Shown here: positions 25,251 through 34,542 of the stretch, in pieces | How positions within the stretch are numbered: the first letter of the stretch is position 1 | Layout of the letters: every line of letters begins with the position of its first letter | NCBI GenBank assembly: GCA_046331625.1 | Contig: JAXLQL010000009.1 | Span: 186,001 to 250,000, forward strand | DNA: 64,000 bases | DNA from: JAXLQL01 sp046331625 | Lineage (GTDB): Bacteria; Acidobacteriota; Terriglobia; Bryobacterales; Bryobacteraceae | Direction of reading: 5' to 3' | Notes under the pieces: model-generated | Databases searched by the model: none | The model's input: only the letters and a program-made list of their open reading frames with translations | What the model was told of the DNA's origin: nothing | Translations under genes and position numbers: made by a program

Positions 25251-26021
25251 CTACCGCTTCTGGCAAACTGCGCAAAAGTGCGTGCCCCGTTGCGCCACCA
25301 CGATGCGCCGGATCGGAGCGCCACAGCGCGGGCACGGCGCGCCCTCTTTCCCGTACACCCGATGCAGCAGTTGAAAGCCGCCGCGTTCGCCCGCGGCATC
25401 CACGTAGTCCGATATCGAGGAGCCGCGATGCGCGATGGCGAGTTCGAGCAGCGCGACGATCTCGGCGTGAAGGTGCTCGGCTCGAACGCGCTGCAGCCGG
25501 CGCGTGCGGCTCTTCGGATGAATCCCGGCGCGGAACAAGGCCTCATCCGTATAAATGTTGCCGAGACCCCGGACCAAGCTCTGATCGAGCAGCGCACGCT
25601 TGGCCTCGGTAGCGCGCTCGCGCAGCCGCTCGGCGAAGATGGCGGCGTCGATTTCGAGCGGGTCCGGACCGAGATCCGCGGGCGCGGTTTCGAGCAACTC
25701 GATGGAACCGAACTGGCGGATATCGTCGAACAAGAGCGTGGATGCTCCGAAGCGAAAGATGGCGCGCGTGTAGGGTCCGGGTGATGCGCCGGCGAGCAGG
25801 GCTCCCGTCATGCCGAGCTTGACGCGCGCAAAGCCACGATCGAACTCGAAGAGCACTTGCTTGCCATAGCGGCGCACGGTGCGAATCGTTCTGCCTTCGA
25901 AGTCTTCGGCGCTGTTGCGCGAGACCCTCCGCGCGAGGAATTCGGCCGACTCGATGGTGCGCCCTTCCAAATGAGGCCGCAGCGAGCGGACGATCGTTTC
26001 GGCTTCCGGCAGTTCAGGCAC
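25251..26021 (-). CDS. mutM: Formamidopyrimidine-DNA glycosylase
   Basis: 256 residues, slightly short for the family (about 270). Starts at GTG 26021 directly after the Rieske stop; PELPEAE supplies the catalytic Pro2 and Glu3. Family features include KLGMTGALL (the conserved Lys that contacts DNA), SLVRGLGNIYTDEALFRAGIHP (helix-two-turn-helix) and a C-terminal zinc finger CPRCGAPIRRIVVAQRGTHFCAVCQ. It removes oxidised purines such as 8-oxoguanine and cleaves the abasic site. Confidence 0.95.
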   Translation of the reverse strand: MPELPEAETIVRSLRPHLEGRTIESAEFLARRVSRNSAEDFEGRTIRTVRRYGKQVLFEFDRGFARVKLGMTGALLAGASPGPYTRAIFRFGASTLLFDDIRQFGSIELLETAPADLGPDPLEIDAAIFAERLRERATEAKRALLDQSLVRGLGNIYTDEALFRAGIHPKSRTRRLQRVRAEHLHAEIVALLELAIAHRGSSISDYVDAAGERGGFQLLHRVYGKEGAPCPRCGAPIRRIVVAQRGTHFCAVCQKR

Positions 26022-26324
26022 TCAGAGATCGACGAGAATGTCGCCGCCTTCCACGCGCACCGTGTACTTCTTCTGCACGAGCGCGGCGTTCATGTCGCAC
26101 TCGCCAGTCATGCAATCGAACTCCCAGGCATGCCACGGGCACACCACCATCTTTCCGTGCAGCGCGCCTTGCGCCAGCGGACCGCCCCGATGCGGGCACA
26201 CGCCATCGATAGCGTGCAACGTTCCATCCACGTTACAGATCGCGATGCGGCGATCGCCATCTTCGAGCTCGAGCATGCTCCCGGGGGGCAGCGCGCTGAT
26301 CGAGCCGGCTCGTCGAAAGGCCAT
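26022..26324 (-). CDS. Rieske [2Fe-2S] ferredoxin-like protein
   Basis: 100 residues. The cluster ligands are CPHRGGPLAQG (Cys-x-His) and CPWHAWEF (Cys-x2-His), spaced as in small NirD- or dioxygenase-ferredoxin-type Rieske proteins. No signal peptide. It would act as a soluble electron carrier. It starts the operon Rieske-mutM-moaD-hypothetical and is divergent from the sugar-binding lipoprotein gene, 18 nt between start codons. Confidence 0.9.
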   Translation of the reverse strand: MAFRRAGSISALPPGSMLELEDGDRRIAICNVDGTLHAIDGVCPHRGGPLAQGALHGKMVVCPWHAWEFDCMTGECDMNAALVQKKYTVRVEGGDILVDL

Positions 26325-26342
26325 ATAAACTTAGAGGCTAGC

Positions 26343-27302
26343 ATGCGAAAAATCGGCGTCCTCGTTGCGGCCGCGCTCGTCGCGCTCACCGTTTCCTGCC
26401 AGCGGCAAGCCAAGGAAAAGACGATCGGCGTGGTCCCCAAGGGGGCGAATCATATCTTCTGGAAAACGGTTCACGCCGGAGCGGTGAAGGCGGCGCGCGA
26501 GGGGGGCTTCGCGGTGGAATGGAACGCGCCGACGCTCGAGATCGACTCGAGCCGCCAGATCGAGATCGTGGAGTCAATGGTGAACCGGAAGCTGGCGGGC
26601 ATCGTGCTCGCGCCGGTGGACCGCAAGGCGCTCGTCTCGATCGTGGAGCGCGCGGGTCGCGAGGGTGTTCCGGTTTCGATCTTCGATTCGGCGATCGATA
26701 CGGAGAAGCGGATCTCCTATGTGGCGACGAACAACGAGGAAGGCGGCCGGATGGCGGCGCGGCGGTTGGGCGAGAAGATCGGAGGCAAGGGCAAGGTGGC
26801 GGTAATCGGATTCATGCCCGGGAGCGCGTCGACGATGGAGCGCGAGTCCGGGTTCGAAGACGAGATGAAGAAGAAGTTCCCGAGCGTGGAGTTGTTGGGC
26901 GTGCGCTTCGGCATGGCGGATCGCGCGAAGTCGATGGCCGAGACCGAGAACATTTTGACGGCGCATCCGGACTTGGCGGGCGTGTTCGCGGACAACGAGT
27001 CGAGCTCGGCGGGCGCGGTGCAGGCGCTGAAGGGACGCAACGCGCGTAAGGTGACTATGGTGGCGTTCGACGCGTCGGATCACCTGGTGCGCGATTGCGA
27101 GGAAGGCTGGATTGATTCGATCGTGGTGCAGGATCCGTTCAAGATGGGGTACGAGTCGGCGCGGGCGCTGGTGCGGCATCTGGCAGGGGAGAAGGTGGAG
27201 CCGCTGATCGATTCGGGGGTGCGGTTGTTGACGCGCGACGACATGGGGAAGGCGGAGGTGCGGGCGTTCCTGTTTCCGAAGCTCGAAGAGTACATCAAGT
27301 AG
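26343..27302 (+). CDS. Ribose-type sugar ABC transporter substrate-binding lipoprotein
   Basis: 319 residues. The lipoprotein signal MRKIGVLVAAALVALTVSCQ has a lipobox (LTVSC) for membrane anchoring. The mature protein is a periplasmic binding protein of the type I (RbsB) fold: TIGVVPKGANHIFWKTVHAGA, then SRQIEIVESMVNRKLAGIVLAP, SIFDSAID, FADNESSSAGAVQAL and VTMVAFDASD. The permease and ATPase genes are not adjacent, so it may serve a transporter elsewhere or a sensor kinase. A decayed relative of its C-terminus lies at about 35412. Confidence 0.9.
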   Translation: MRKIGVLVAAALVALTVSCQRQAKEKTIGVVPKGANHIFWKTVHAGAVKAAREGGFAVEWNAPTLEIDSSRQIEIVESMVNRKLAGIVLAPVDRKALVSIVERAGREGVPVSIFDSAIDTEKRISYVATNNEEGGRMAARRLGEKIGGKGKVAVIGFMPGSASTMERESGFEDEMKKKFPSVELLGVRFGMADRAKSMAETENILTAHPDLAGVFADNESSSAGAVQALKGRNARKVTMVAFDASDHLVRDCEEGWIDSIVVQDPFKMGYESARALVRHLAGEKVEPLIDSGVRLLTRDDMGKAEVRAFLFPKLEEYIK

Positions 27303-27461
27303 GCTCGGGGTGGCGCGTGTCGACGTTTGCCGAAGGTTGGTGATCGATCAGTTCGAGCCAGCCCAGCTTATCCAGCCCAGCTTTTCCAGGCCCCTTGAAC
27401 TTTTCTCGCAAGGGTGGCCGCTTTCTTCGTCCCACCGCGCCTAATGGGACAGGAGGCCGTC

Positions 27462-28100
27462 ATGAGCTGGATTTGCCAACAAGCACGAACCCCGGAAGAG
27501 ATGGACGAGGTGTTTCGTCTCCGCTATCTTTGCTACCACGCGAAAGGAGCGATCGCCACGCGCGCCGACCGGCGATTTCACGACGCCTATGACGAGTTGC
27601 CGAATCAGTTCAGCTTCCTTCTCCGCGGCGAGGACACCACCGGCAGCGTGCGTATCAGCGTTGTCCGGCCGGAACTGGGTTGGCATGAGGCGCCATCCGC
27701 CACGGTCTTCGGCGACCACCCCGCCTTCCAACGGATCGCCGCGTGCGGTTTCGTCGAAGCCAGCCGCTTGTGCTTCCTGCCCGAAGCGCGGCGCGACGTG
27801 CTCTACCGGCTGGTGGCGAACCTCGTTGCCCTCGCCGATTATCACGGCGCCCCGTGGGTTGTCGCTTGTCCTCGCGAGGAACACGCGCGGTTCTACACAC
27901 GCATCTTCGGCTTTCACTTGCTCGGCGAGCCAAGGCCCTATTACGGAGTGAACTTCCGCACGGCCCTGCTCGCCGTTCCGCTCGAGGAGATCCACCAGAC
28001 GGCCGAACGCATCCGCTCGATGCGCGATTCCTGGAGCGAGGCGTTGCAGGCGATCGCCGCTACTGCTGGCTGCGCGGTCCCGCGGCTGGCAGCGGCCTGA
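27462..28100 (+). CDS. FeeM-like N-acyl amino acid synthase / acyltransferase
   Basis: 212 residues from MSWICQQARTPEEMDEVFRLRY; an upstream ATG at 27414 is not supported. The fold is GNAT-like: VFRLRYLCYHAKGAIA at the N-terminus is the substrate-binding start common to acyl-homoserine-lactone synthase-like and FeeM-like enzymes. GFVEASRLCFLPEARRDV and WVVACPREEHARFYTRIFGFHLLGEPRPYYGV form the core. FeeM transfers acyl groups from acyl-ACP to amino acids. A glycosyltransferase gene follows 14 nt downstream, suggesting one product pathway. Confidence 0.75.
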   Translation: MSWICQQARTPEEMDEVFRLRYLCYHAKGAIATRADRRFHDAYDELPNQFSFLLRGEDTTGSVRISVVRPELGWHEAPSATVFGDHPAFQRIAACGFVEASRLCFLPEARRDVLYRLVANLVALADYHGAPWVVACPREEHARFYTRIFGFHLLGEPRPYYGVNFRTALLAVPLEEIHQTAERIRSMRDSWSEALQAIAATAGCAVPRLAAA

Positions 28101-28114
28101 TACACTCGAGCGGC

Positions 28115-29119
28115 GTGGCTTTTCCTCACTTCGATCCTCATCGTCCGTCGGTCCTCTTTTTCACGCGCGGACGCGGGCGGGGACACGCGATTCCGGATCT
28201 CGAGATCGCGCGCCAGATCCACGCGCTCCGGCCAGAAGTGCAGATCCACTTCGTTTCCTACGGCACTGGCGCGGCCACGCTCACCGCCAACGGACAAAAC
28301 CTGATCGATCTCGACATGCCGGACGACAACAGCACGGCGGCAACCATCGTTCAAGCAGGACGCCTGATCGGCGCGTTACGGCCGCAACTGGTGGTGGCGC
28401 ATGAGGAGTACGCCGCGCTACCCGCCGCAGGGATTTTCGGCGTGCCTGCGATCCTGCTGACCGATTTCTTCAGCGAGGGCGGCAGCTTCTGGATGGAATG
28501 CCAATGGTTCGCGGAGCGCATCCTTTTCCTAGACCGGAAGGGACTGCACCCGGAGCCGCCTTCCGCCAAGGGCCGCACGACGTACCTCGGTCCGGTGATG
28601 CGTTCGATGGAGCCGGCCGCGAAGGCGGGCGCGTCCCCCAGCGCCGGGCCGACGATCGGCGTCATGCCCGGAAGCTGGACCGAAGCGCGCGCTCCGCTGG
28701 TGGATCGTGTTCTCGCGGCGCTCGACCCGCGGCATCATCTGATCTGGCTCGCCGGTGTCGACGCGGATTTGATTCGCCGGGCCACGCGCCACCGCCCCAA
28801 TACGACCGTGCTCGAGGCGGAGTGGCGTATCGAACGCGTGATGCGAGCTTGTGATTTGGTGATCACCAAGTGCAACCGCATGACTGTGCGCGAGCTGGCC
28901 GCGCTGGGGATCAGGACGCTATCGGTCACCTACGGGCTGAATCCGGCGGATGATCGCAGTATCGCGGGCCTGCCGTCGAACCAGATCATCGCCCTGCGGC
29001 AACTCACGCGGGGCCTGATTCGGGGGGCGCTAGAGGCGCCTGCGCCGAAACCCGTGAGATTCCGCAGCCGGTCCGCCGCTGTGGAGATTCTGCGCTACTT
29101 GCCAGGGGCATCCGGCTGA
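28115..29119 (+). CDS. GT-B glycosyltransferase (MurG/UDP-GlcNAc-transferase-like)
   Basis: 334 residues from GTG 28115. The N-terminal Rossmann half starts RPSVLFFTRGRGRGHAIPDLEIARQ with the Gly-rich loop GRGRGHAIP; the C-terminal half has TIGVMPGSWTEARAP, LEAEWRIERVMRACDLVITKCNRMTVRELAALG, a typical donor-binding region of family 1/28 enzymes. No signal or membrane segment, so it acts at the cytosolic face. Translation is coupled to the acyltransferase gene upstream, so it may glycosylate the acylated product. Confidence 0.8.
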   Translation: MAFPHFDPHRPSVLFFTRGRGRGHAIPDLEIARQIHALRPEVQIHFVSYGTGAATLTANGQNLIDLDMPDDNSTAATIVQAGRLIGALRPQLVVAHEEYAALPAAGIFGVPAILLTDFFSEGGSFWMECQWFAERILFLDRKGLHPEPPSAKGRTTYLGPVMRSMEPAAKAGASPSAGPTIGVMPGSWTEARAPLVDRVLAALDPRHHLIWLAGVDADLIRRATRHRPNTTVLEAEWRIERVMRACDLVITKCNRMTVRELAALGIRTLSVTYGLNPADDRSIAGLPSNQIIALRQLTRGLIRGALEAPAPKPVRFRSRSAAVEILRYLPGASG

Positions 29120-29143
29120 GCCCGCCCGCAACGTGGCCGGTAG

Positions 29144-30658
29144 CTAAGGAGTTGCTTGGCAGGTTGCCCCGGCCGTCTTCTGGCAGTCGAGTTCCTTCAA
29201 GATTCTCCTCCACTCTTTGGCTGCCGTGAACGAGTCCGATCGAGTAGCTTTCGTGCCCTCCAAGAAGTTCACCGCGGAATCGAGGGCTTCGATGGCGCGC
29301 TTCCGTTCCTGTTCCGGTTCAGTCCGCGCACCGAGGGCTACTGCCGCTCGCATCCGAGTCTGCTCGATGAGGAAATTCTCGTAGACCGTACGGAAATTGT
29401 CCGGCAGTGACGCGCCTCCTTTCTCGACGTTCTTGGCTGTGCTTTTCACTAAGGCATCGATGCCCATCCGGTCTTCGACGCGAAGCAGGCCGGCTAGCGC
29501 CATCCCGATCACATCGATGATCTCGAGCGGGGAGGTTCCGCTGACCTTGGGCGGCTTTTCTTCCAGGCAGTGCAGGCAACGGATCCAATCGAGGACAAGG
29601 CGATAGGAGAGCTGCGGACACTCCTGTCTATCCTTGAGTAGCTCTTCTTTGCACTTTCCGGTGCATTGCCGTGGCGAACGCCCTGTGGTTGTGGCGAAGG
29701 CCTTCTTCACCGTGTGAATTTCATGAATCTGCCCAAGGTTGAAGCTGCATCGATTCAGAGAATCTCCGGGAACCATGAGGTTTCGCAAGCCAGCGTTCGA
29801 CTCTTCGGGATGCTCCAGTCCGAGTGCGTGTCCGAGTTCATGCGCCAGCGTGTCTACCGGAGCGCCAACCGGAATCACGATGAAAGACCGCGGGTCCAAC
29901 TCGCAGAACGTGGCAACGGATCGTTTTGCCGGAACGTAGTACACATTGACCGCGCCCTTCTGGAAAAAGCCCGGGCTCCTGGCCAGTTCGGCGGCCATGG
30001 CGCCGCAGTCGAACTGCTCTTCCGGGTCTTTCCTACGGCCGGTGGCGGACTGGTTCCGCGTGATTTCCTGGATACGCCTGGCAAGGCCGGAACTGGAGAA
30101 GTCGCCGATGGCATCCGCCGCGCGTCTCAGTTCCTGGAGAGTGCGGGGAAAGTCCGAAGCCGCTCCTTCAGCTTGAAGATCGATTCCGGTCATGGAGAGC
30201 TTCAAGGTCCACTTGGCGAAGCGGAAATCGAGGACAGCGTCGGTTTTGACGATGTTCTCACTCGCTTGGCATGGGTCGCCTTGGCCGTAACATGCAAGGG
30301 GCCAAAGCTTCACTTTGACTTCACGCAGCGGGCCGGGGCTGATGGGGACCGTGTCCACGCCCTTGGTGAAGTTCGGCGACTCGATGACGGAGATTCCCTG
30401 ATCTTCGGTGAACAGAACGACCTGATCGTCACACAGTGATCCCGGCGGCGCCTTGGTGAAGTTGAGCGGGAGCGTGTTTTCGAGGTTCTTCTTGTCGGGT
30501 CCGTGAATCAACCTGGATTCACACTTGCCGCCGCTAAAGCCAGTGACCAGGGCGTACCAGGAGGCGGTGCCCGTTCCGCGAACATCCAACCGATCCTGAG
30601 CGTGGGCTAGCGCGACGCTCAGGACCAGCGCGACGCTCAGGACTCGATAAGTGAGCAT
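29144..30658 (-). CDS. Secreted zinc metalloprotease (metzincin-like)
   Basis: 504 residues. Signal peptide MLTYRVLSVALVLSVALAHA. The catalytic motif HELGHALGLEHPEE (about 273-286) is a HExxHxxGxxH zinc site, followed by NLMVPGDS, a Met-turn as in matrixins. The N-terminal 200 residues are a beta-rich domain with two disulfide-capable Cys pairs. A C-terminal helical domain (about 330-500) has several cysteines (CTGKCKEEL, CLHCLEE). Probably exported and acting in the periplasm or outside. Last gene of the sigma-kinase operon. Confidence 0.85.
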   Translation of the reverse strand: MLTYRVLSVALVLSVALAHAQDRLDVRGTGTASWYALVTGFSGGKCESRLIHGPDKKNLENTLPLNFTKAPPGSLCDDQVVLFTEDQGISVIESPNFTKGVDTVPISPGPLREVKVKLWPLACYGQGDPCQASENIVKTDAVLDFRFAKWTLKLSMTGIDLQAEGAASDFPRTLQELRRAADAIGDFSSSGLARRIQEITRNQSATGRRKDPEEQFDCGAMAAELARSPGFFQKGAVNVYYVPAKRSVATFCELDPRSFIVIPVGAPVDTLAHELGHALGLEHPEESNAGLRNLMVPGDSLNRCSFNLGQIHEIHTVKKAFATTTGRSPRQCTGKCKEELLKDRQECPQLSYRLVLDWIRCLHCLEEKPPKVSGTSPLEIIDVIGMALAGLLRVEDRMGIDALVKSTAKNVEKGGASLPDNFRTVYENFLIEQTRMRAAVALGARTEPEQERKRAIEALDSAVNFLEGTKATRSDSFTAAKEWRRILKELDCQKTAGATCQATP

Positions 30659-30673
30659 AAGGGGCCTTCTCCG

Positions 30674-31093
30674 TCAGCACTCGAAGTGAAGATCGTTGTG
30701 GTTGTTATGGTCCGCCCGTTGCGGGCTAATTACGTCAATCCCCCCCTTGGCCGCAAAGCGGCTGTCGACCGAGGAGAAGGGCTGCGATTGGGGGCCAACC
30801 GCGGGACGTCTGACGATGCCCAGGCTACTCTTCACAATCAATGTGAAAGGCGCTCCTCCAGGGCTGAGCGTAAATGGTTCAGCCTTGGTCGGTCTCTCGA
30901 ACAATTTTTTCGACTCCGCAGGTAGGCGGAATTGAACCGGCGAGGTGAGGTCGGCTGACGCGGAGATTTCTATCCGGACCTTGCCATCGGGGTCGGCGTC
31001 GCGAGAGGCGACGATTTCCACGGGTGAGGGGGAGAGGACGCAACGTTCGACTCCCGCACCACTGGCTTTGGCGATAACGATTTTCACGGGCAT
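30674..31093 (-). CDS. Hypothetical small protein of the kinase operon
   Basis: 139 residues. No signal peptide or membrane segment; beta-rich with VEIVASRDADPDGKVRIEISAS and FTLIVKSSLGIVRRP. It starts 3 nt after the kinase stop and ends 15 nt before the metalloprotease start, so it belongs to that operon. Possibly a kinase substrate or partner. Family unknown. Confidence 0.6.
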   Translation of the reverse strand: MPVKIVIAKASGAGVERCVLSPSPVEIVASRDADPDGKVRIEISASADLTSPVQFRLPAESKKLFERPTKAEPFTLSPGGAPFTLIVKSSLGIVRRPAVGPQSQPFSSVDSRFAAKGGIDVISPQRADHNNHNDLHFEC

Positions 31094-31096
31094 GGG

Positions 31097-33829
31097 TTAT
31101 TCCTTTCTGGGTTGTGCCGCCAACGGGATCAAGGCCCGCAATGTCCGGCTTTGTTTCAGGGCATCCGCTGAATAGCCATTGGCCATCGCGGACCGGATGT
31201 AGTCGAGCGCGCGCTGCTCCTGTCCAGTCATCGCATACGTCTCCGCAGCGCGTACCAGCACGTCCGGGTTGTTCGGTGCTAGCTTGATGGCTTTCTGAAG
31301 AAGGTCTTCAAAGCTGCCGCTGCCTGCCATGGCGCGGTAGTGGGCCAGATAGGTATAGAGATCCGCCTGGTTCGGATTGACGAGAATCTCCGCCTCCACC
31401 AATCGGATGGCTTCATTGAGAGCTTCACGTTTGCGTTCTCGATCTCCCGTGCGCTCATAGGCGGCGGCCAGCGACTGCCAGATCCGGAAACTCCGTGGAT
31501 TCACCTTCAACGCGTGCTGCCATAGTTCGATCGCCCTGCCAGTCTTCCCCGTTTCGTCCTCCAGCTTGGCGAGATTCTGCAACGTGCTGACGCGATCGGG
31601 ATCCAGCTCGAGAGCGCGCTGCCAATTCGCGCGGGCCTTCTCGAAAGACCCTTTCAGAAAATGCAGGACTCCGAGATTCACATAGCCCATGGCGTTGTCG
31701 GGCGCCAAGCTCACCACCCGTTCATACTGCTCGATTGCATGATCGTAGTCTCCGCGCTGGTAGTAGTAAAGCCCCAGTTGGCGGTAACCATTCCAATCGC
31801 CGGGCCGTAGCGCGATCGCCTTGCGATAAGTCGCCTCGGCCTTCTCATACTGCTTCAAATTCGCGTAGGCTGTCGCCAGTCCCTGATAGGCCTCCGTGTT
31901 GCGATCATCGATGGAAAGCGCCTTCTCGAAGTCCGTCAGCGCTTCCTGATTCCGGCCGGTGCCGAGGTGAATCCGTCCGATGCTGACATGTGTTTCCGGC
32001 AGCCCCGAGTTCAGCTCCACACCCTTGCGACCACTCGAAATCGCCTGCTCGACGAATTTGGGATCGCGCGTCAGCTCGTATTTGTGCCAGTAGGCCAAGC
32101 CAAGCGCGGAATGGGCGAGTGCGTAGCCGGAGTCGGCCTCGAGGGCGCGTTTGGCGAGTGAGATGGCGCTGTCGATGCTCGAAAGCTGGTCGGTCCGCTG
32201 CAGATAGCCGCGCGCCTGGAGGTAAAACTCGTGAGCTCCCGGTGCGATCGGATTCACCTGTTGCATCTCGCGTGCCAGGCGCGGCTGCACATTCAGATTG
32301 AGCGCGTTGGCCAGCTTGATTACGGCCGCGTCCTGCAGGCTGACGGCGTTGGAGCGCTGCTCTTCCACCAACACCGTGCCAGCCTGGCGCATCTGCTTGA
32401 TGTCGACGAGGGTCAGCAGCAGCCGGATGCGATTTCCTTGCGCCTGGAGGCTCCCTTCCACGGCAGTGGAGGCGCCGAACTTGGTCTTCGAGTCGCTTGC
32501 ATTCTTGGCCCCTTGCTGGCGAACCTCGCTGGCGGGCACAACCAACAGTTGTGAGTTCGGACCTTCGTATTGCGACATGCGGCTGGTGATCGTTTCCATA
32601 AGGCCGTCTGCAAAAACCCGCAGTTCGGGTTCATCGCCAAGGACCCGGAAGGGCAGCACGACGACATGCTGCCGATCTGTTCCCGGCTGCACTGTCAAGC
32701 GCGGACGCCACACGAAAGCGGCCACGGCCAGGAGAAAAAAAATTGCTGCTGCGGCAACCCAACGCCACAGCCGTTGTTTAGCGGCCCTTGTCTTCGGTAT
32801 TGGGGTGGTTCCGGTGAGTTGCCCGACAACCTCGGCGGCGCTGGGGGGCCGGTCTTCCGGTGCGCGCTCCAGGCAGCGCAGGATGGCCGCCTCCCAGGAA
32901 GGGCTCAACTCCGGGGCCCACTGGCGCGGCGGCGTGGGTGGCTCGAGCACCCGCTGCACGGCGTTCTCGAGGGCCTGCCCACCGGGGTAGGCCTTACGGC
33001 CGGCGACCATCTCGTAGAGCACCAGGCCGAGCGCGTAAAGATCCGACGCCGGAGTGGCCACGTCGCCGCGCAATTGTTCCGGTGACATGTAATCCGGCGT
33101 GCCCATGACGTGGCCCTGGGTGCTCAGCGCCGTACGCGTGCCGTCTCCCGAGAATGCGCGCGCCAGGCCGAAGTCGCCGATTACAGCCCGCAGGCCGCCG
33201 GAATCCTGGGTCAGGATCACATTGCCGGGTTTGAAATCGCGATGCACGATGCCCCGGCCGTGCAAGGCTGCCAGGCCGTCGATCATCTGACGTGCGATCG
33301 GCAAAGCTGCGTCCACGCCGAGTTTTCCCACGCGCCGCAGGTGCTGGGCGAGCGTCTCGCCCTCCAGGAATTCCATCGTCAGGTAGACGCGGCCGTGATC
33401 GTGCCCGACGTCGAAGATGCGGCAGATATTGTGATGGGTTACCTGCCGGGCCAGTTGCACCTCGCGCCGAAAGCGGCCGAGAAAGAGCGGATCCTCGAGG
33501 AGCGAGGGCCGCAAGGTTTTGAGCGCGACGGATCCGCCGAGTTCCAAATCCTCGGCCTCGTAGACCTCGCCCATGCCGCCTTCCCCAGCGAGCCGTTTGA
33601 TCCGAAAGCGGCCGCTCAACACATTGCCGGGCGTCAGGCTTTGGTGCGATGCAGCAGGCAGCAACTCCTCCGTGCCCGTTTCGTTTACCTGCGCCAACAG
33701 CCGCTCCACCGCCGAGCGCAACTCGGTATCGCCAGCACAGGCGCGGTCGAGAAAAGCGGCGCGGCCGGCGTCCGGGACCTCGACCGCGTCGGAAAAGATC
33801 TCTTTGACCTTACCCCAGTTCGTTGGCAC
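31097..33829 (-). CDS. Serine/threonine protein kinase with TPR repeats
   Basis: 910 residues from GTG 33829 (VPTNWGKVKEIFSDAV), overlapping the sigma gene by 20 nt. A short N-terminal anti-sigma-like helix region precedes the kinase domain: LAGEGGMGEVYEAED (glycine loop), VALKTL (Lys), HRDFKPGNV (catalytic loop), DFG, then SPEQ. A membrane helix (WVAAAAIFFLLAVAAFVW) follows. The C-terminal half contains many TPR units (for example RNQEALTDFEKALSID). It is a full-length membrane kinase typical of acidobacteria, coupled to an ECF sigma. Confidence 0.92.
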   Translation of the reverse strand: MPTNWGKVKEIFSDAVEVPDAGRAAFLDRACAGDTELRSAVERLLAQVNETGTEELLPAASHQSLTPGNVLSGRFRIKRLAGEGGMGEVYEAEDLELGGSVALKTLRPSLLEDPLFLGRFRREVQLARQVTHHNICRIFDVGHDHGRVYLTMEFLEGETLAQHLRRVGKLGVDAALPIARQMIDGLAALHGRGIVHRDFKPGNVILTQDSGGLRAVIGDFGLARAFSGDGTRTALSTQGHVMGTPDYMSPEQLRGDVATPASDLYALGLVLYEMVAGRKAYPGGQALENAVQRVLEPPTPPRQWAPELSPSWEAAILRCLERAPEDRPPSAAEVVGQLTGTTPIPKTRAAKQRLWRWVAAAAIFFLLAVAAFVWRPRLTVQPGTDRQHVVVLPFRVLGDEPELRVFADGLMETITSRMSQYEGPNSQLLVVPASEVRQQGAKNASDSKTKFGASTAVEGSLQAQGNRIRLLLTLVDIKQMRQAGTVLVEEQRSNAVSLQDAAVIKLANALNLNVQPRLAREMQQVNPIAPGAHEFYLQARGYLQRTDQLSSIDSAISLAKRALEADSGYALAHSALGLAYWHKYELTRDPKFVEQAISSGRKGVELNSGLPETHVSIGRIHLGTGRNQEALTDFEKALSIDDRNTEAYQGLATAYANLKQYEKAEATYRKAIALRPGDWNGYRQLGLYYYQRGDYDHAIEQYERVVSLAPDNAMGYVNLGVLHFLKGSFEKARANWQRALELDPDRVSTLQNLAKLEDETGKTGRAIELWQHALKVNPRSFRIWQSLAAAYERTGDRERKREALNEAIRLVEAEILVNPNQADLYTYLAHYRAMAGSGSFEDLLQKAIKLAPNNPDVLVRAAETYAMTGQEQRALDYIRSAMANGYSADALKQSRTLRALIPLAAQPRKE

Positions 33830-34400
33830 TGTCTCCCCCGAATCCGAGATCGTCGCGGAGCCAGGCGCGGCCGAAGGCCCAGTCACGCCGCACGGTACGT
33901 TCGGATGTGCCCAGTGCAGTGGCGGTCTCTTCGATGCTGAGACCGCCGAAGAAGCGGAGTTCGATGACACGCGCGACACGGGGGTCCGCCTCTTGCAGCC
34001 GCACCAAAGCTTCGTCGAGGCGGATCAGGGTCGACGCGCGTTCGGGAGCGAACACCAGATGCTCTTCGTCCAGGGGAAGCTTGTCGAAGCCTCCGCCGCG
34101 TTTGCCGGCCACATGCTTACGGGCGTGGTCGACCAGGATCCGGCGCATGATGGTGGCGGCGGTGGCGAAGAATTGCGAGCGGTCTTTCCAATCCACCTCA
34201 TCCCGCCGCACCAGCTTCATGTAGGCCTCATTCACCAAGGCGGTGGTCTGAAGCGTGTGACCCTGGCGCTCGCGCCGCATGTACCGCGCCGCCATCATCC
34301 GCAACTCGGGGTAGACCATCGAGATGAGATGCGACTCGGCTAGCGAGTCCCCCTGCCGCATCCGGCGGAGCAGGGTTGTGATGTCTCCACCCTCGGCCAT
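33810..34400 (-). CDS. ECF sigma factor (TIGR02999-like, acidobacterial kinase-linked type)
   Basis: 196 residues. The start MAEGGDITTLLRRMRQGDSLAESHLISMVYPELRMMAARYM and HTLQTTALVNEAYMKL are signatures of the TIGR02999-type subfamily. Region 4 is FFGGLSIEETATALGTSERTVRRDW. It sits first in the operon with the Ser/Thr kinase, whose GTG start overlaps its end by 20 nt, so kinase and sigma are translated together. The kinase likely controls the sigma by phosphorylation or partner switching, as in similar acidobacterial pairs. Confidence 0.9.
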   Translation of the reverse strand: MAEGGDITTLLRRMRQGDSLAESHLISMVYPELRMMAARYMRRERQGHTLQTTALVNEAYMKLVRRDEVDWKDRSQFFATAATIMRRILVDHARKHVAGKRGGGFDKLPLDEEHLVFAPERASTLIRLDEALVRLQEADPRVARVIELRFFGGLSIEETATALGTSERTVRRDWAFGRAWLRDDLGFGGDSANELG

Positions 34401-34518
34401 AGGTTCGTCAGGTCCAGTCGGCCTGAACCTTTATTTCCGACAGTATACACCTGAAAAGAGGTGGATTGTGGATTGTGCGGCCGGGACGGTGGGGGGCGAA
34501 TCGTGGAGGCTAGAACGG

Positions 34519-34542
34519 CCCACGCGACTTTAGCCACGGGCT
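34519..34542. repeat. Copy of a 24-bp interspersed repeat
   Basis: Identical, in reverse complement, to the left end of the inverted-repeat element at 55291. It is a single copy without a partner here. Confidence 0.7.

Noticed and set aside
27357..27386. Short tandem CCAGCCCAGCTT repeat
   Set aside because: Two copies only, with no context that suggests function.
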